From assembly GCA_023134875.1 (NCBI GenBank), contig JAGLUH010000320.1, forward strand, positions 1 through 10,128: DNA of 10,128 nt. The letters are read 5' to 3'. The position numbers and the translations under genes were made by a program. Below the pieces are notes generated by a model that was given only the letters and a program-made list of their open reading frames with translations, had not been told where the DNA came from and did no database searches. Shown piece by piece: positions 1 through 6,000 of this stretch (the first letter of the stretch is position 1; every line of letters starts with the position of its first letter). The stretch comes from Candidatus Zixiibacteriota bacterium. Its GTDB lineage: Bacteria; Zixibacteria; MSB-5A5; CAIYYT01.

Positions 1-20
1 GGCAGACCATTTTGAACAGG

Positions 21-26
21 AAGGAG
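21..26 (+). promoter_or_regulatory. Ribosome binding site of the M1 peptidase gene
   Basis: AAGGAG lies seven bases before the GTG at 34. This strong Shine-Dalgarno match decides the non-ATG start. A TGA at 13-15, in frame with the four codons before it, could end an upstream gene, but too little sequence is present to tell. I see no recognisable promoter in the 33 bases available. Confidence 0.8.
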
Positions 27-33
27 TGGAACC

Positions 34-93
34 GTGCGTTGGTTCTTATCGAGTGTAATACTTGTCATCCTGTTAGCGGCGACAGTGATGGCC
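34..93 (+). other. Sec signal peptide of the M1 peptidase
   Basis: Residues 1-20 show a short positive N-terminus (R2), a hydrophobic core rich in V, I and L (residues 7-16), and a V-M-A motif fitting signal peptidase I cleavage after A20. There is no cysteine at the cleavage point, so it is not a lipoprotein signal. Confidence 0.8.
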
Positions 94-2337
94 TCTCCCG
101 CCGATTTCGCCGCCCTGGTCGACAGCATCGATCTGATTGCACCTGATTATGATCGACAAGCTGACGTTGCCAACCTGGTCATAGAAAGGGGAGGTGTCAG
201 ATTCATTCTCGAAGAAGGGGTGCTCACTCTCTCCACTGATGTGCTCGGCAGGCCAATCGGCGCCGCCTTCAAGGGCAAGGGCAGGTTCCTGATGTCGCCG
301 CCCAATCGGGTGGAGAAGTTCATGCTGAAGAAACTGTGCAAGGACACTATCGCCGACTGGAGTTTCAAAGAGCTCGCCCTCTTTTTCACCGATGGCACGG
401 CAGATGAGTTGTCGGCAAAGCTCCAATTCCTTCCCCTTGGCAACAAGAGCAACGCTGGCAGTGCGCTCGATAATTTCGCTGACTATATCGAGAAGGAATT
501 CAAAAGGGGTTTTGCGATGGAAATCCTGCCTGACCTGTTGCAGCCGCAGCTTGCCGGTCGTTTCCTGGCCCGGTTCAAGACTCGCCGCGGCGAGACGGTT
601 TTCCGGTATGATCCCACGGAAATCGAGGAAATCGCGCTCTACAAGCATAGCCACACCGCCAAAGGATCCTATCCGGAGCCGGTTTGCAGCTTCCATTCAC
701 CTGACCAGTATAACGACCTCCCCTGGGGGCCGGATCATGAAAACAAGGACTTGATCGATAGTCTTCAATATGATATCAACTGCAAAATCTGGCAGTCAGC
801 CAAAATTGACCTTGGAGTCGAGCTTTCTTTTCTGCCCCGGGTCGACAACCTTAGGGCGCTTACCTTCACCATTTTTGATGATCTAATGCAGAGCAGCATC
901 AAGGTCACTGACGAGACTGACGACTCTCTCTTTTGGCAAAAGCTTAAAGATGAAAGTGCGATTACGGTCTATTTTAACCGTCCGCTAAGGATGGGAAAAA
1001 GAACTTCTATCAGGTTCAACTACTCCTCCAAGGAGCTTATAGCGAAGACTTCATGGGGTAACCCCATTCTAGTTAGTACGACGCATTGGTATCCCCGCTA
1101 TGGTTACTTGAAACGCGCTCGCTATAAGCTCAAGTTCGCCTGTCCTGAACAATATACGTTCCTTTCGGTCGGTGACAAGATATCGGAACGAGTGGAGGGC
1201 GATTTTCGAATCACCGAGTGGGATGCTTCCCGCTATCCGCTGGCGGCGGTATCGTTCAACTATGGCTTGTTCAATCGGGACTCAACAGCTCTGGCCGACG
1301 GGACACCGATTGAAGTCTACGGGGGGAAATCGCACGGCGCCTTCTCGGGAGGCATCAGGGAGGCGGTGATGCTTGATATCAAGGCGGCGACGACTCTCTT
1401 CACCGCTGAATTGGCGGAATACCCTTTTGATAAATTGTGGGCGACGGAGATTCCTGCCACCTACGGGGTGGGAATGCCCGGGCTGTTGCACCTGGCGTGG
1501 GCAAGTTTTGAAGTGACGCGTCAGGGATATACCGATGCTTTCGTGGCGCACGAAGTCTCGCACCAGTGGTGGGGACATGTGGTCGGCTGGGACTCCTATC
1601 ACGACCAGTGGCTTTCCGAAGGTTTCGCCGAATACATGGCCGCCTGGTATATCCAGAGAAAATACCGGGAAAGCGAATTGTACCGGCGCCGCTTCTTTGA
1701 TCTGCTCGATAACTGGCGCGATGATGTTATGCAAAAGGGTTCCTACAGCAAGTCGGGATATAAAAGAGCATACATGGAAGGCAATGACGCCGGACCGATC
1801 TGGATGGGGTATCGTCTCGCCTCCTCCAAGTCTTCCGATTACCATACGCTGGTGTACAGTAAAGGGGCTTACATACTATACATGCTGCGTATGCTGATGT
1901 ATGATTTCGCCGGGAATGATGATTCGCGGTTTATGGCCATGCTTAAGGATTTCATCGATAGCTACTACTGGAAAGAGGCCAGCACCGCTGATTTTATCCG
2001 AATCGCTGAGAAACATTATGGTGGTGACCTTTCTTGGTTCTTTGACCAGTATGTTTACGATATCCAGGTGCCGTATTACCGCTGGAAAGCCTCCTCGAGT
2101 CAGGACCCTGACGGTCAGTACCTGGTGTCTTTTGATATCGAAACCAGAAATGTCACTGAAGATTTCCAGATGCTGGTGCCGGTCACCATCGTCATGGAGG
2201 GTGATTATCATACTACCTTGCGGCTCCGCATCGACCAACTCAAGCAACGCATCACGCTCCCCAAAGTTCCCTACCGGCCGCTGGAGATCGTGTTCAACAC
2301 CTACAAGTCGGTACTGTGCCAAGAGAAAGAGCTGTAA
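34..2337 (+). CDS. Exported M1-family metallopeptidase (gluzincin), non-canonical
   Basis: A secreted or periplasmic zinc peptidase of family M1 (aminopeptidase N-like), 767 residues. Residues 1-20 form a signal peptide: Arg2, a hydrophobic core, and a V-M-A cleavage site before S21. Residues ~21-215 form an N-terminal domain like those I recall on acidobacterial-type M1 proteins. Residues ~225-440 match the M1 beta domain, ~440-680 the catalytic domain, and the rest a beta-rich tail. The HEXXH-X18-E zinc site is complete: H506, E507, H510 and E529. The catalytic tyrosine is Y608 in YSKGA. The GxMEN motif, which binds the substrate's free N-terminus, is replaced by GVGMPG (478-483) and lacks its glutamate, so classic aminopeptidase activity is doubtful. 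The GTG start is supported by AAGGAG seven bases upstream and the signal peptide directly after it. The gene converges on the ABC/RND operon with a 7 bp gap. Family assignment is firm; substrate is unknown. Confidence 0.93.
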   Translation: MRWFLSSVILVILLAATVMASPADFAALVDSIDLIAPDYDRQADVANLVIERGGVRFILEEGVLTLSTDVLGRPIGAAFKGKGRFLMSPPNRVEKFMLKKLCKDTIADWSFKELALFFTDGTADELSAKLQFLPLGNKSNAGSALDNFADYIEKEFKRGFAMEILPDLLQPQLAGRFLARFKTRRGETVFRYDPTEIEEIALYKHSHTAKGSYPEPVCSFHSPDQYNDLPWGPDHENKDLIDSLQYDINCKIWQSAKIDLGVELSFLPRVDNLRALTFTIFDDLMQSSIKVTDETDDSLFWQKLKDESAITVYFNRPLRMGKRTSIRFNYSSKELIAKTSWGNPILVSTTHWYPRYGYLKRARYKLKFACPEQYTFLSVGDKISERVEGDFRITEWDASRYPLAAVSFNYGLFNRDSTALADGTPIEVYGGKSHGAFSGGIREAVMLDIKAATTLFTAELAEYPFDKLWATEIPATYGVGMPGLLHLAWASFEVTRQGYTDAFVAHEVSHQWWGHVVGWDSYHDQWLSEGFAEYMAAWYIQRKYRESELYRRRFFDLLDNWRDDVMQKGSYSKSGYKRAYMEGNDAGPIWMGYRLASSKSSDYHTLVYSKGAYILYMLRMLMYDFAGNDDSRFMAMLKDFIDSYYWKEASTADFIRIAEKHYGGDLSWFFDQYVYDIQVPYYRWKASSSQDPDGQYLVSFDIETRNVTEDFQMLVPVTIVMEGDYHTTLRLRIDQLKQRITLPKVPYRPLEIVFNTYKSVLCQEKEL

Positions 2338-2344
2338 CCGCACG
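2338..2344. other. Seven-base convergent intergenic gap
   Basis: The TAA of the M1 gene (2335-2337) and the TAG of the minus-strand permease gene (2345-2347) are separated by seven bases. I found no GC-rich hairpin followed by a T-run in or around the gap, so neither transcript has a visible intrinsic terminator here. Read-through into the opposite gene, or Rho-dependent ending, is possible. Confidence 0.7.
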
Positions 2345-3088
2345 CTAAATAAACTTCTCGCGCTTTTGCAGCCGTAGCAGACCATACATCGTAGCCAGCA
2401 TCGAACCAACCAGAATGTAGATACGGTTGTAGAGAGTAGTCCGTGCCCAGAGGAGAACATCGAGTTCTTCCTGTGGGCTGAAGGGGTTGTGGAAGAGGTT
2501 CCACCGGCTGGTTTCCAGTGGTTCCTGAGCTATCCAGAAAAAGAGCAGGAGCACCACCATGATCGCGGCGGTGGCATTACCGCTACGGGTAATGGTCGAC
2601 AGCATGAAAGCGGCGCTACCGAGAAAAACGACTGGAAACAGGAGATGGAATATCATCGCCGTGAGATCGAAATCGGCGAGGGCGACCCGGGAAAAAAGAG
2701 CCAGCACCATAAGCAATCCCAGCATCACTAAATACTGTACCAGGTTACGCACCAGCCAGACCTTGTAGCGATAATCAGGTATGCCGAACAGAGTTTCCAG
2801 CATGCGGGAATCGATATCACCCTGAATCGAATAGGCCGAGGGATAGAATATCAGCAATGTCGCCGGCACCAGCAAAAAGTAGAAAACCGTCTGAGCGCTC
2901 GGTGGCGTCTCCTCACTAATTGTATGAATAAAAATGATCAGAAAGAAGACTGCCACCGCCGCCAGCAGGAAATAGATAAACTTACCGGCAAAGGATAGTT
3001 TGGCGTTGTAGCGCAGGAAGGTAAGGAGACTTCGGGCTGCCGCTGCTAGGGCGCCTGCTTTCTTGGAGCTGAGCCCACTCATTTTCAC
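2345..3088 (-). CDS. ABC-2-type transporter permease
   Basis: A 247-residue integral inner-membrane protein with about six hydrophobic spans (approximately residues 37-56, 67-84, 114-136, 144-165, 172-187 and 222-239) and a short basic C-terminus. The cytoplasmic stretch around residues 88-116 (QGDIDSRMLETL followed by IPDYRYKVWLVRNL) resembles the amphipathic coupling segment after TM2 of ABC-2 permeases such as the NatB and gliding-export types. Size, topology and position directly after an ABC ATPase domain support the call. It overlaps the upstream RND-ABC gene by four bases (GTGA), so translation is probably coupled. No separate ATPase gene accompanies it in the window, so the fused ATPase domain of that neighbour is its likely partner. 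Two starts are possible: GTG at 3088, which makes the overlap, or ATG at 3082 two codons later; AGGAGG sits 4 or 10 bases upstream respectively. Substrate is unknown. Confidence 0.82.
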   Translation of the reverse strand: MKMSGLSSKKAGALAAAARSLLTFLRYNAKLSFAGKFIYFLLAAVAVFFLIIFIHTISEETPPSAQTVFYFLLVPATLLIFYPSAYSIQGDIDSRMLETLFGIPDYRYKVWLVRNLVQYLVMLGLLMVLALFSRVALADFDLTAMIFHLLFPVVFLGSAAFMLSTITRSGNATAAIMVVLLLFFWIAQEPLETSRWNLFHNPFSPQEELDVLLWARTTLYNRIYILVGSMLATMYGLLRLQKREKFI

Positions 3089-6000
3089 TTATCCTCCTGC
3101 TCATCCAAAAGCCAGAGGTAGGCATCCTCCAGGGTGGGCAACACTTCGCGGGCCTGCGGGAGAGGCTGACAAGAAGCGATTATTCTGACACGGATGGTGT
3201 TGCCCTCATAGAGATGATGTACTACTTTCAGGGTGTGGCGGATTTCCTCGAAAGTCTCTTCACTGACGTTCGCCTGCCAGACGCATCCTGTGGCACGCGC
3301 CACCATCTCCTGCGGTGTACCGAGGAAACGCACTTCGCCCTCGTTGAGAACCGCCACGCGGTTGCAGGAACTGGAGACATCCTCGATAATATGAGTTGAG
3401 AAGATCACGATGCGGTCACGTGCCAGTTGCGCCAGCAGGTTCCGGAACCTGATGCGTTCACGGGGATCGAGTCCGGCGGTCGGTTCATCGACCACCAGGA
3501 TGCGGGGCAGGTGAAGCAGGGTCTGGGCAATACCGACCCGCTGCTTCATGCCGCCGGAAAAGGTTTTGATCTTGTTGTTGCGCTCTTTATCAAGATGAAC
3601 TGAAGCGATGGCGTTCTTCACCGCAGCTTGACGTCGCTGGCTGTCCCAGATTCCCAGCAGCAGGGCGTGATGGTCAAGGAATTGATATGCCGTCATGTTC
3701 TGGTAGGTTCCGAATTCCTGAGGCAGATAACCGATCAATCCCTGCAATTCCTCGCGGTGCTTCTGCGAATCAAGACCATTGACCGTAATCACGCCGCGAG
3801 TCGGCTCCAGGATGCCGCAGATGATTCGCATCAATGTGGTTTTACCGGCGCCGTTGGGACCGACCAGCCCGAACATACCACTGGTAATCTCCAGGGAAAC
3901 GCGATTGAGTGCACGAAACGGTTTCTTGCGCCGACCGATCACGGGTACGCGCTGCACTAAGCGGTAGAACATCCGTCGCAGCAAGGCAAACCTGCCGCTC
4001 ACCCGGCTGATTTCGATTTGCTGATGATGCAGCTTGCGTGATGTCGCATAGATCAAAAGCGCGGGATACCAGAAGCAGCCGGTCATTATCACCAGTGCCA
4101 GGTCATCCCAACGAACTAAGAAGAGAACAAGATTGGCGGTGGGAATACCCCAGTAGAGGAGTTTGTATATCAGTCGCCGCGCGGTAGGTCTCACCGCGGT
4201 TTGTCGGCTGCCTAGCAGCAAAGGTTGCGCCAGGTAGATTGTATAGATAAAGGCGGCGTGCGAGAGAAACCAGAGCCAGAAACCACTTTGCAGGTAAATA
4301 TAAACGAAGTAGATCACAAAGAGATAAAGCGGCAATTGCCACAGCAGGCTGATCAGTCGGGGAGTGGTCTGCAGCTTGCCTTCACGGAGTAATCGGGGAC
4401 GCTGTCGTTCCGCTTTGCGCCACTCACGGACAAAGCGGGAATGATCGTCGTAATTCTTCACGATATTGCGAACCGTGATTCTAATCGGTTCATCCGCGGC
4501 GATTATGCGGGTGCGTGCCCGTCTCAGGCTGGTAAGGGTGAAATAGGTAAGCGCGGGAATGATCGTCACCAGTGCCGCCAGATTGGCAAAACGCCAGAGC
4601 AGGGAATCGACGTGCTGGTAGATCAACCAGCAGCCGCCGGCAAACGCCAGCACCTGTGCCGCCTTGGTTTTCCCGTTCAGGCGGCGCCACCAGTTGATGG
4701 CGTTCTCCAGGCCGGAATAGGCGGTAGGGATAAATACCAGGGTGAACAGGGTGCCGACGGTAAGCCCGCCGATCACGGTGACGGCAAAGGGTGCGCCGAT
4801 CTTGCCTACATACTCCGCCTTGCCCATCGCCAGCGGCAGCATCGCCACCACTGTGGTGATCGCCATAATCAGTATCGGTCGGACCCGCGCCTGGCCCGCG
4901 GTCAGGAGCGCGCGCTCAGGCCGCATTCCCTGTCGCCGCAGCAACCGCGAATAATCGATCATGATAATACCGTTGTTTACCACCACGCCTAAGAGGATCA
5001 AAAAGCCGATGAGGGAGTTGGCGTTGAGAAGGGAATGGCCGGTGACAATCAGACCCCAGAAGGCGCCGATGGTTGCCAGGGGAATGGTGAACATCATCGC
5101 CAGCGGTGTCGCCAGCGACTCGAAGACGCTGGCCAGAATCATGTAGATCAGGATAATGGCCGCGCCAATCAGAAAGTAGAATTCGCTGAACTCGGTTTCC
5201 TCGTGAACCACCGCCACCGCAATTCCGGCCGGTATCTCGATACCGGCGACAATCTGATCGATTTCCCGGCGCGCCATCTCCAGCAGATCCTTAGTGTCGC
5301 TGATATCCTTCCCGAAACGGTAGGTGATTTCGACCTGCTGCTCCTGGTTGACCCGATTGATATTGAAATAGCCCTTCGCATAAAGCAACTGCGCCAGTTG
5401 CAGCAAAGGAACCGTGCCCCCCGATCGTGTCGGTATCCGCAGCTCCTTAAGATCGTCGCTGCTTTTCTCTTCCAGGCTCTCATTCTTGATGACGACGTCA
5501 ATTTCCTCGTCACCCTGTTTGATCGTGACGCCGCTGCGGTACTCGCTACGGAAACCGGAGAGTTCCGCCGCCACCGACTGCAACGGTATGTCGAAATGGC
5601 TGAGCAGCGCTCGATCAAAGAGCAGCCGCAACTCCGGCTGGCCTTCGGCGATATTCAAGTGGGAACGATCGACCGTTTGCAGATTGTCGATATTGTACTT
5701 GATGTCGTCGGCGATCACACGCATCAGGGGGAGGTTCTGTCCCTTGATCACCACTTTTTCCTCCGGTGAGCCAATCCCCAACAGCCGCATAAAGGCGCGA
5801 CCGGAGGGGCCGCCCCGGCCGGAACGGTAGCGTACATTGGTCGCCGGCTGCTCATAGGAAAAGTCGACGCGGGGGAAACCATCCGCCAACTTCTCAAGGA
5901 TATCTTCTTTGATGCCGTTCAAGTCGCGCCGGTCGATATCCTGGTAGTCTTCTTTCAACTTGAACGTAAGCGTCGCCTGATCTTCCGAGATATTGGCGAG

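Noticed and set aside
73..696. Minus-strand open frame opposite the M1 gene, and another at 1282-1845
   Set aside because: Both are antisense to a clear peptidase gene and show no domain or start signal.
2338..2380. Intrinsic terminator between the convergent genes
   Set aside because: Only weak, short complementarity (GAGAA with TTCTC) is present, with no GC-rich stem and no T-run.
3085..4000. A separately translated ABC ATPase starting inside the long frame
   Set aside because: Internal ATG codons, such as the one before FYRLVQ, have no convincing Shine-Dalgarno sequence, and a start there would leave out the likely first strand of the domain.
4400..4700. The RND-ABC fusion as a frameshift or assembly artefact
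   Set aside because: The junction is not a bare join. It holds two membrane spans, a strand-like segment and four more spans, with a topology that places the ATPase correctly in the cytoplasm, and the frame stays open throughout. Reads would still be needed for proof.
4441..4992. Plus-strand open frame of 183 codons, and similar ones at 5035-5769, 6778-7362 and 8041-8625
   Set aside because: They lie opposite strongly conserved RND and ABC coding sequence. Their products are low-complexity, rich in Q, R and H, with no recognisable domain. They are shadows of the real genes.
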